A stretch of 22,506 nt of DNA from Collinsella sp. (GTDB lineage: Bacteria; Actinomycetota; Coriobacteriia; Coriobacteriales; Coriobacteriaceae): the NCBI GenBank assembly GCA_019414465.1, contig DXLY01000014.1, positions 1-22,506 on the forward strand, written 5' to 3'. Positions 15,711 through 22,054 of this stretch are shown in pieces. Below the pieces are notes generated by a model, which saw nothing but the letters and a program-made list of their open reading frames with translations, was not told the DNA's origin and searched no databases. How positions within the stretch are numbered: the stretch's first letter is position 1; the number at the start of each line of letters is the position of its first letter. The translations under genes and the position numbers were made by a program.

Positions 15711-16160
15711 TCAACTGTCCACATCGACATCGCCAGACTCCACCATAAACGCCGGATCGGTGCTCACCAGATAAAAACGGGTCACCCTGGTATCTCTAAA
15801 TAGGTAGAGCAAGCCCTGATCGCGTCGGCGCGAAATATACGCCACGTGGACCGTACCGAATTCTTCGCCGTTTTCCTTCTTTAATATCAGGATGTTGGGG
15901 TCATCCGTACGCTTAAACTGCCCGTCTGTGCAGATTCCGTCTTGGTCGACCAGCTGCCATCGACAGTTGTCCTCCTCAAGAAAAGCCAGGGTTTCCCGAC
16001 TTGTTTCGTCATCCCGATAGTAACCGTCAATGGCAAAGCCTTCGGAAACGCATTCCTGCATATAGGATGTTTCTCGATTTATAACAAACTGCCCTGCAGC
16101 GCCCAGGAGCACAGCCAGGCAAACCACTGCGAGGGCTATCGAGATAGTACGGCGGTTCAT
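15711..16160 (-). CDS. Small membrane-anchored extracytoplasmic protein, unknown
   Basis: 149 aa, ATG; only a weak ribosome site is seen. One N-terminal hydrophobic segment (MNRRTISIALAVVCLAVLLG, with positive charges before it) is a signal anchor; no lipobox Cys follows in the expected place. The rest is polar, with GFAIDGYYRDDETSRETLAF and a C-terminal LLYLFRDTRVTRFYLVST and acidic end. Two Cys (near residues 66 and 76) could form a disulfide outside. I do not recognise a family. It stands alone. Confidence 0.75.
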   Translation of the reverse strand: MNRRTISIALAVVCLAVLLGAAGQFVINRETSYMQECVSEGFAIDGYYRDDETSRETLAFLEEDNCRWQLVDQDGICTDGQFKRTDDPNILILKKENGEEFGTVHVAYISRRRDQGLLYLFRDTRVTRFYLVSTDPAFMVESGDVDVDS

Positions 16161-16395
16161 GTCAACCAGCCCAATACTTGCTTAACGGAGTGCAAAACAT
16201 ACTTGATACCTCCAATATCAAAGCAAACGTCACCCGCGGCCCGCCGGCAGTCATATGTTTCCAACATCAAACCATATGACTACAACTCGTTGGAGATAGA
16301 TTCCATAAACGGACAATGATATACGGCGAACGGCTATACTTATCAATTAACCCAGAGTTATGGAGGCCGTTTTTCGTACTGCAAGATCACAGTTT
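16161..16395. other. Intergenic stretch without a recognised gene
   Basis: No convincing coding region is seen between the small membrane protein and the left repeat zone. It holds one near-perfect dyad (16250-16280, listed separately) and AT-rich sequence from 16310. Codon use of the short open frames is unlike that of the neighbours. Confidence 0.6.
16250..16280. repeat. Inverted repeat around catatg
   Basis: Perfect 8-bp arms gtcatatg (16250-16257) and catatgac (16273-16280), extended by TTT/AAA with a one-base bulge. It could be an operator or a small transcript hairpin. It lies about 90 bases upstream of the small membrane protein gene start. Confidence 0.45.
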
Positions 16396-16521
16396 TCGGA
16401 AGTGCGGTGAAAAATCGAGTTCTGCCGACCAGACCGACTTTTTAAGCAACAAAACCGCAGGTCACAAGAGTTCAAAAGAGCGGCGTGCTCGAAGGTTCGG
16501 AGTTTTTCCCCGCATTTCCGA
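16396..16521. repeat. Element of ~126 bp bounded by 19-bp inverted ends
   Basis: Ends tcggaagtgcggtgaaaaa (16396-16414) and its near complement tttttccccgcatttccga (16503-16521) match at 17 of 19 positions. The inside is non-coding. The right end overlaps the 51-bp direct repeat. The shape suggests a small non-autonomous mobile or palindromic repeat element; no target-site duplication was established. Confidence 0.4.
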
Positions 16522-16575
16522 AATCCGAGTCCACGAAAGGCGTCGGCAAGGCCATTTACGCAACATGCATCCAGT

Positions 16576-16610
16576 AAAAAAGGGCCGCAGCCGGTACGGC
16601 TACCACCCTT
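16576..16610 (-). terminator. Terminator of the left gene remnant
   Basis: Hairpin aagggtggtagccg / cggctgcggccctt read on the minus strand, ending in TTTTTT (complement of 16576-16581). It corresponds in place to the terminator at 21990-22027 but has a changed stem sequence. Confidence 0.7.
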
Positions 16611-16640
16611 CCGTCTCATATCTAGCCCAAAGCAGGTCGG

Positions 16641-16853
16641 CTACTTCTTAATACCGCGTCCCAGACGCTTTGCGACCGATGCCACGGCCTCCTCGCTAAC
16701 CGAATCGCAGGCACGCGAAGGGCTGCGTGCAGATGATGTTGGACGCACCGCGATCGAGCAGGTCGAGTATCTCGGCCGTGAGCAGCCAGACCTCGCCCAT
16801 GTTATTACATACCGAAAGCACCGTGCGGGTCTTGTCGGCCATGGCGCCAACAC
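16641..16853 (-). pseudogene. Decayed 3' copy of the 2-hydroxyacyl-CoA dehydratase-type gene
   Basis: From 16853 the minus strand reads MADKTRTVLSVCNNMGE, then LLTAEILDLLDRGASNIICT and QPFACL, closely matching the gene at the right edge of the window. It then runs into a TAG after a 248-base deletion relative to that gene, which shifts the frame. The final residues SEEAVASVAKRLGRGIKK before the stop at 16641 match the intact end exactly, but in another frame. Substitutions across both halves show it is a diverged allele, not a fresh duplicate. No upstream gene body remains, so it cannot make a working enzyme. Confidence 0.9.
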
Positions 16854-16873
16854 CTAAAGATTTTGTCCGTAAC

Positions 16874-17473
16874 TCAAAGAGCTAGGAGGTTGATAAAATC
16901 CAGAAACATCATGGCTAAAAGAGACGGGCACACTGTCCCTGTTTTTCGCACGAGCAGCGCAAAAATAAGGCCCAGACAAAGATAGCCCCCCATCATTGCA
17001 ATGATGTAATTTGTGGGTGCCCCGATTAAACACTGTTGAGTCACGAGAAGCAATGCCCATAGAATCGACTGTACAAATGCCCTTATGCAAAACGGCCGAA
17101 CTATTCCGACGATTGTGTATTCAAATAAAAATACGTACCTAAATAACAGCTCATGCAAAACTGAAACCGAACAGACCAATACCCATCTGGATATTGATTT
17201 TCCACCTATATCGAGCATGGCGGCCATAATAATAAATACGATGAAAATGAACTGCCATCCCAAAAGAATCCCACGCTGCTTGGTCTTATCACGGGAAACA
17301 GCGCCCCGAGTTGCAAAAAGATAGACTACCAACGCACAAAAGAGCGCCCCTGTAGAGCACAGCCAAGCGGGAGATCCTTTTGCAATAACCCAAATGGCCC
17401 ACGGCACGCTAGCAACCATCGTACCCAGTAGATAACGTGCCCCCAGGCGCATTATTTCAGTCGCTTTTCCCAA
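16874..17473 (-). CDS. CPBP-like membrane protein, catalytic histidines missing
   Basis: 199 aa from a TTG start (GAGGTGG lies 6 bases upstream, inside the ABC gene, 17-base overlap); an ATG at 17452, four bases after the ABC stop, is the alternative. About six membrane segments. The C-terminal half resembles CPBP (Abi/CaaX-type) intramembrane proteases: HELLFRYVFLF at 107-117 (normally EExxxR), FVQSILWALLLVT at 133-145 and GLIFALLVRKTGTVCPSLL...DFINLLAL at 168-199. Glu108 and Arg112 are present, but the first Glu is His and the histidines of motifs 2 and 3 are absent (Met at 188). Active proteolysis is therefore doubtful; an immunity or accessory role is possible. It is last in the peptide operon. 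Confidence 0.72.
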   Translation of the reverse strand: MGKATEIMRLGARYLLGTMVASVPWAIWVIAKGSPAWLCSTGALFCALVVYLFATRGAVSRDKTKQRGILLGWQFIFIVFIIMAAMLDIGGKSISRWVLVCSVSVLHELLFRYVFLFEYTIVGIVRPFCIRAFVQSILWALLLVTQQCLIGAPTNYIIAMMGGYLCLGLIFALLVRKTGTVCPSLLAMMFLDFINLLAL

Positions 17474-19031
17474 GCTCTACCACCTCATCACTAGCTGCTA
17501 TTAGGTCCATATCGTGTGTAATAACAATGACAATCTTGTGCTTGCGCAGTTCCTTCACAGCATTTATCAGAGCTTCTTTATGAGCAATATCAAGTGATGC
17601 TGTTGGCTCATCGAATAAATAGACGTCTGCCTTCTTTTCCAAGACCCGCCTAATTTCCAATTGTTTCAGTTCCCCAGGAGACATTCCTCCGCACCTCTTC
17701 TTTTCGATAGAAGGAAAATTTCTATCGCTAAGAAAATCCTTTACTGATATCGGGGTTTGTTCGGCAAACGAAACTAGATTCCGCCTAAGGTGCTCGCAGT
17801 TGATTTCTTCTTGGGCCTTACCGTTGTAGGAAATAGCCCCACCGTAACCCGAATTGAAACAACCCATTAATAAGTACGCAAGGCTCGTTTTGCCCGAGCC
17901 ATTAATCCCCACAAGAGCATAGAGCTTTCCTTTATCAAACCTGAGATTCAAGTTATTGTAGAGACACTTTTCATTTAATGTAAAACCAAAATTATGCAGT
18001 TCGATGTAATCGATCTCCAAGAGCTCCTCTCCAGCAACAGCCAAAGGCAATTTAGAGGCATTTAGACGAGATATCGATGAGAAGCAGTCTTGTACGCTAC
18101 TACCTATACCGTAGATTGACCTCACGGCAGATAGCATTAAAGCCATGTAGCTCGAAACGGCAACAAGTTGGCCTACACTCATGCTTCCATGCATTACATA
18201 GAAAGCCGAAATCAAAAGAATAGTCACCTGGGACGCAGCCGCAGCAAAGGAATCCGTTGCCTGAAATCTCGAAACGACACTTTGATAGGCGACTCCGGCG
18301 TGCAGCAAAGACGAAAAAAAGCTATCTATGGATTTCAATGCTCTTTCGAATAGCACATTAACATACAAAAATCTCTGATGCGCAAGTACGGACTCCACTT
18401 TTCCGAAATACAGGGACTGCTCCTCCTTAAAGGTCAGACCTGAAACAAAAAGCGGTTTTCTGAATAAAGCATATGCAATTGCATACAAGATGCAAAATGT
18501 CACGGAAACCCAAAAGAGCGCTACGGAGCATCCATAGAGAAAAATAAAACTGATACCTAGCTGGACAACCGCAAGAAGTACCGTCTGGAGCACCGACAAT
18601 CCGAAGGAAGCCACAGTATTGGCATCTGAACAAATTTGTTGAGTTTTTTCAGCTGACTCCTGCTCAAAATATAACTCAAAAGGCATCCGAACGAGCTCAT
18701 CGATTTTACTTCGAACAATCGAGTATGCAGCCACGGTCGTTATCCGCATTGAAAGAAGGGTGCTTAAATAACTGACAACAATATCGATTAGTGCCGCAAA
18801 ACCAATTAGAGCGCTGCTAATCATGATAGTATCGTAAGATGTTTTTTTAGATATATTGTCAACCAGAGCACTCGTAAGCAGCGGGGATACAGAAGCCATC
18901 ATTCCAGATATTATTAAGCACAACGCGAAGACTATAACCAGAAGCAATTGGGAAGAAAACCCAAGTCTGAAATATGGCAGATAATCGAAGAGCGCCGTTG
19001 AGTCCGCATCACTTCTTATGCTTGAAATCAT
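17457..19031 (-). CDS. ABC exporter with fused permease and ATPase domains
   Basis: 524 aa, ATG, overlapping the maturase gene by 23 bases. The membrane domain covers residues ~28-325 with about six helices; the ATPase domain runs from ~338 to the end. Motifs: Walker A GINGSGKT at 375-382, Q-loop Gln425, signature MSPGE at 450-454 (LSGGQ in most relatives), Walker B VYLFDEP at 470-476 and H-loop His506. No C39 peptidase domain precedes the permease, so leader removal must come from elsewhere. It presumably dimerises to export the modified peptides encoded just upstream; this role rests on operon position. Codon use is AT-rich like the whole island. Confidence 0.9.
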   Translation of the reverse strand: MISSIRSDADSTALFDYLPYFRLGFSSQLLLVIVFALCLIISGMMASVSPLLTSALVDNISKKTSYDTIMISSALIGFAALIDIVVSYLSTLLSMRITTVAAYSIVRSKIDELVRMPFELYFEQESAEKTQQICSDANTVASFGLSVLQTVLLAVVQLGISFIFLYGCSVALFWVSVTFCILYAIAYALFRKPLFVSGLTFKEEQSLYFGKVESVLAHQRFLYVNVLFERALKSIDSFFSSLLHAGVAYQSVVSRFQATDSFAAAASQVTILLISAFYVMHGSMSVGQLVAVSSYMALMLSAVRSIYGIGSSVQDCFSSISRLNASKLPLAVAGEELLEIDYIELHNFGFTLNEKCLYNNLNLRFDKGKLYALVGINGSGKTSLAYLLMGCFNSGYGGAISYNGKAQEEINCEHLRRNLVSFAEQTPISVKDFLSDRNFPSIEKKRCGGMSPGELKQLEIRRVLEKKADVYLFDEPTASLDIAHKEALINAVKELRKHKIVIVITHDMDLIAASDEVVELGKSD

Positions 19032-20268
19032 AGGCCGCCCTCATTACTTTTATACAGTTCTTTCTTGCAGATACGCAGCTTGTCTTATTTTCATACAGCC
19101 TGGTGAAGGGACAGCCACCCATGCACATAGGAAGAAGCGAGCAGTTAAGACATTCTGAATCTGAACAAAAGTCGTAAGCATTCCATTTGGAAACTTCGAA
19201 TGCGTTACTCGCTACGCTTTCAAAGATGCTGCCATAACTTCTGTCGGAATATCCTATTTCATTCCAGCATTTATATAAGGAACCATCTGGTCCGATAACT
19301 TCTGAATTTTTATTGACGGCTCCGCATATGGTCGGATTAAAGCCTGGAAGAAACGGATCCATGTACCCCGTCATTTTGTAGCGAGACAAACAGGATGCTT
19401 CAATCGAGGCAAATTCGTCCTCTGAATAGCACGGAGAGTTAGCGCATGCCCCATTTATATCATCTACTGCCGCTAAATACAGTTTTACTCTATTACGAAG
19501 ACCTTTTTGATCAAGCGAATCAATCAAGCGATCAATCTGATCACCGTTCGTCGGATCAACATTAACTCTTAAGATGACATTGAAGTACGCACTAGCTCTT
19601 TTTACGTTATCGATAATACGGTTGAACGTATCACCGCCAGAAGGAAGACATCTTCGTTGATTGTGTATTTCAGGCGGACCATCGACAGTCACCTGAACGT
19701 GCGTGACCCCATTTTTTGCAAGCAACTCCGCCGTTTTCCCATCTAAGAAATAACCGTTGGTCACCATGCTGGCGTTAAATAAGATTTCATCACTTCGGAT
19801 TCCGCGCGTAATCTTCTCCACCGTCTCAATCGCCAATAAAGGCTCGCCGCCATACCAGGCAATCTGCAAACTATCTGCCTGATTGTCTAAAGCCATGCCA
19901 TTGATATGCTTTATTACCTGATCGACGCACTGGTCGCTCATTGAACCATAACGCTTGCCGTCCTCATAACAATACGGACACCTGAAATTACAATTCAATG
20001 TCGGAGCTATCGTAAATGAAAGTGATTTTGATTGCATGCGACAGGCCGATGATATCTCTTTTAAATGTTCGATTTCATCAAGTCCGTCGGAAACCAACAA
20101 CCCCGCGTCCATCAAATTGTCGACAATTTCCGAAGGGCCATTAGCCCCATTCGCAAATAGTGCCTTCTCGTATTCCGCATCCAACGCAACAATTGCGCCG
20201 GAGTAAGAGTTATATACCAGCGTAGGCTGATTGCCTTTATCGATTACATTAAAGCGAGACTGTTTCAT
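19009..20268 (-). CDS. Radical SAM/SPASM peptide maturase
   Basis: 419 aa, ATG with ACGGAG 5 bases upstream. Residues 1-80 form an N-terminal domain (YNSYSGAIVALD) seen in many peptide-modifying members. The radical SAM core has CNFRCPYC at 93-100 (CxxxCxxC) and GGEP at 140-143. The C-terminal SPASM domain is textbook: Cys315-x13-Gly-x4-Cys334, then C373-x2-C376-x5-C382-x3-C386 and further Cys398/405, enough for two auxiliary [4Fe-4S] clusters. Enzymes of this type install thioether (sacti-/ranthipeptide) or other crosslinks on Cys-rich precursors. Two such precursors lie directly upstream, and an exporter overlaps its 3' end, so peptide maturation is the best reading. Exact linkage chemistry is unknown. 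Confidence 0.93.
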   Translation of the reverse strand: MKQSRFNVIDKGNQPTLVYNSYSGAIVALDAEYEKALFANGANGPSEIVDNLMDAGLLVSDGLDEIEHLKEISSACRMQSKSLSFTIAPTLNCNFRCPYCYEDGKRYGSMSDQCVDQVIKHINGMALDNQADSLQIAWYGGEPLLAIETVEKITRGIRSDEILFNASMVTNGYFLDGKTAELLAKNGVTHVQVTVDGPPEIHNQRRCLPSGGDTFNRIIDNVKRASAYFNVILRVNVDPTNGDQIDRLIDSLDQKGLRNRVKLYLAAVDDINGACANSPCYSEDEFASIEASCLSRYKMTGYMDPFLPGFNPTICGAVNKNSEVIGPDGSLYKCWNEIGYSDRSYGSIFESVASNAFEVSKWNAYDFCSDSECLNCSLLPMCMGGCPFTRLYENKTSCVSARKNCIKVMRAAYDFKHKK

Positions 20269-20306
20269 TTCTACTCCGTTGCATATTTCAATATTTCAAC
20301 CTGCCA

Positions 20307-20471
20307 TTAGGAGTAATTCCAGCCACAAAATTTGGTAATGCAGATCCTCAGGCCACACGGTCCTCCCCCTGAATAACTCCAACAAATATGCGCTGCACAG
20401 GACACACACGTAGAAATATCTCGAGACGAAGCAGGCATCTGAGTATTCACTGGCTTTTGAATATATTCCAT
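20307..20471 (-). CDS. Cys-rich RiPP precursor peptide 2
   Basis: 54 aa, ATG; the ribosome site GGAG overlaps the stop of precursor 1, whose last base is only 8 bases upstream, so the two are translationally coupled. The leader starts MEYIQKPVNTQ, matching the M-(D/E)-(W/Y)-I-Q start of precursor 1. The core holds six Cys (22, 25, 30, 39, 44, 49) among small and aromatic residues, with C-x-x-Y-S-G-G-G-P-C in the middle and FCGWNYS at the end. No Gly-Gly leader cleavage site precedes the core. The gene is too short for ordinary ORF calling. It is 38 bases upstream of the maturase start. Assignment as substrate is inference from place, Cys content and the shared leader. Confidence 0.85.
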   Translation of the reverse strand: MEYIQKPVNTQMPASSRDISTCVSCAAHICWSYSGGGPCGLRICITKFCGWNYS

Positions 20472-20479
20472 CGAAGCTC

Positions 20480-20650
20480 CTAGCTAACGTGTATACCGCA
20501 ATATTGAAATGCGCGGCAATTCCCGCCCGTGTACACGGCACACATCCCCCAGGGATTACAGCGCCCCTGACATTTTGCGCCCTGACAAGGACACCAACTT
20601 GATAGCAAAGCAATATCGTTAGGTGTTTGAGTTGGCTGTATCCAATCCAC
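20480..20650 (-). CDS. Cys-rich RiPP precursor peptide 1
   Basis: 56 aa from a GTG with an excellent ribosome site (GAAAGGAG, 5-base spacer). Leader residues 1-19 begin M-D-W-I-Q and are Cys-free. The core has seven Cys (20, 22, 27, 31, 37, 45, 51) in WCPCQGAKCQGRC, then CAVYTGGNC and YCG. The C-x-x-Y-(T/S)-G-G pattern and the terminal CG are shared with precursor 2, pointing to tandem duplication and divergence. It is first in the operon and would be the most highly translated. The odd Cys number leaves one thiol unpaired if only disulfides form, which suits Cys-to-alpha-carbon thioethers. A 118-aa rival frame overlapping both precursors is less likely. Confidence 0.86.
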   Translation of the reverse strand: MDWIQPTQTPNDIALLSSWCPCQGAKCQGRCNPWGMCAVYTGGNCRAFQYCGIHVS

Positions 20651-20808
20651 AATGGCTCCTTTCTCGTTTTAGGCCTAGTTATACTTTGGTCAAAAAGTCA
20701 AAAGCTGTTTGATAACTTTTTGTACTAGATGAAACAATTTGTTTGCCTTGTTTAACATTTTTTAATTTACACTTAGCCTGATTAAAAATTCAACCTAAGG
20801 AAATTCTG
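20651..20808. promoter_or_regulatory. AT-rich divergent promoter region, peptide operon / LysR-type gene
   Basis: 158 bp between the precursor operon (-) and the LysR-type gene (+). It contains a perfect 13-bp palindrome AAACAATTTGTTT (20732-20744) and a second dyad ACTTT-N6-AAAGT near 20683-20698, both candidate regulator sites. A TATAAC at 20678-20683 on the minus strand is a possible -10 for the operon, without a convincing -35 at normal spacing, which suits activator dependence. No small gene is seen here. Confidence 0.55.
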
Positions 20809-21764
20809 GTGAATGTTGTTCAGCTGCAGTATTTCATAAAGGTATTTGATTGTCAGAATTACTCGGATGCAGCAACTATATTAAGCGTTTCGCCGCAAGC
20901 TGTTTCAAAAGGCATTCGAGCATTGGAATCTGAACTTGGTCTGAAGCTGTTCGAAAAAAGAGGCAGTATTCTACATCTAACAAACTATGGAGAGGAAATC
21001 CTTCCTATAGCATTAGATGCACTAGCTTCAATTGAGGGAATCCAAGCGTATGCGCAAATCACGCGTGAAAAGATAAAAATAACCCAGACACATTTGACAC
21101 ACGTTGCAGTCGGACTACCACCAATACTCACAAGCTGGTTCAACCAGCCCACACTAAACCGGCTCTCGAAAAAGTACAACGGTGGTAAATTTGCTGTTTC
21201 CAGATACGACGACGGCGGAACGTGCTTATCCCTTCTACTTGACGGACAAATCGACATTGCGATTGTCGCTGGGCAAGTAGACACCAATCTTTTTGAATCG
21301 CATTTTTTATTGAACGCCGAAGTCAACCTCCTCGTTGAAAGCAATCACCCATTAGCTAGTCACGCAGCAGCGAATCTAAACGCGGTGGCTCAATATCCAA
21401 TTGCAAACACCTGTGACATTCGATATTGTCGAAAAAGAATAGACTCAGCATTTAACCATCTGGGCCTTTCCCCCGCTACGAGAGTATTAACTTAGCAGAC
21501 CAGCACAATTTGTCCGATTTTCTCATTCGTAAGCATGGGGTTATTTTGACCATAGCCTCGCAAACGTCTCAAATCAGGATAGGCTATCCAGCAAAAATCG
21601 TTTGCCTAGGCAAACAAGATAGATTATCAATCCCTTTTTACTGCGCTTCAAATTCAAACGATGTCCAAGCGCAAACTCATCACGCGATAAGCTGCATTCA
21701 ACTTGAGGCACGCCAGCTATCCCGCTGTTTAAAAAGCGCTGAAGAAGGAGACCTTTCCGGCTGA
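20809..21764 (+). pseudogene. LysR-type regulator gene with a frameshift
   Basis: GTG start with AAGGA 7-8 bases upstream. The first frame gives 228 aa: an N-terminal winged HTH (residues 1-60: LQYFIKVFDCQNYSDAATILSVSPQAVSKGIRALE) and most of the effector domain, then stops at 21493-21495. The missing C-terminus continues in another frame to 21764 (SINLADQHNLSDFLIRKHGV...). One extra C in the CCCCC run at 21470-21474 would join them through LGLSPRYESINLADQHN to about 318 aa, the usual LysR size. Divergent from the peptide operon, so probably its regulator. It is either recently broken, phase-variable, or carries a sequencing error. Without the C-terminal part, inducer binding is probably impaired. 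Confidence 0.85.
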
Positions 21765-21989
21765 ACATGGCGGGCGGACTAAATATATGCAAAACAGCAT
21801 CGCATTCCGCCAGAACGGAAGCGTGGGCCAGCCCCGAGTTTTTTGTAGTATTCCGAGAGAAAACAACAAGGGCCGGCAGACTCTTGGCAAATCAGTGGCC
21901 CACTCACCACCCACAAAACTGTGCCCCACTTCCGAAATCCGAGTCCACGAAAGGCGTCGGCAAGGCCATTTACGCAACATATGTCCAGC

Positions 21990-22027
21990 AAAAACGGGTG
22001 ATAGCCGGTACGGCCACCACCCGTTTG
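21990..22027 (-). terminator. Intrinsic terminator of the dehydratase-type gene
   Basis: Read on the minus strand: AAACGGGTG ... CACCCGTTTTT, an outer stem of about nine pairs with an inner GGCCG/CGGCT stem, ending in a T run, some 30 bases past the stop at 22055. Confidence 0.85.
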
Positions 22028-22054
22028 TCTCATATCCAGCCCATAGCAGACCGT

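Larger units (their letters stand above)
16516..16853. repeat. Left direct repeat flanking the peptide island
   Basis: Homologous to 21930-22506 in the same orientation. The first 51 bases (16516-16566) are identical to 21930-21980. The following terminator hairpin and gene 3' end are alignable but diverged, and 248 bases present in the right copy are missing here (the junction falls in gcag at 16707-16710). The repeats bracket the AT-rich island 16860-21770. Confidence 0.88.

Noticed and set aside
20296..20652. 118-codon minus-strand frame across both precursor genes
   Set aside because: It begins at a TTG two bases from the precursor 1 start and reads through both precursors in another frame. 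The two short genes have a shared leader motif, regular Cys spacing and separate ribosome sites, which this frame lacks.
16860..21770. Island as a prophage or integrative conjugative element
   Set aside because: No integrase, recombinase, structural, replication or transfer gene is seen; the content is a peptide biosynthesis set and regulator.
21779..22033. 84-codon minus-strand frame, with a similar one at 16347-16619
   Set aside because: The two share only the stretch encoded by the 51-bp repeat and terminator; the rest is unrelated. They are chance frames through repeated non-coding DNA.
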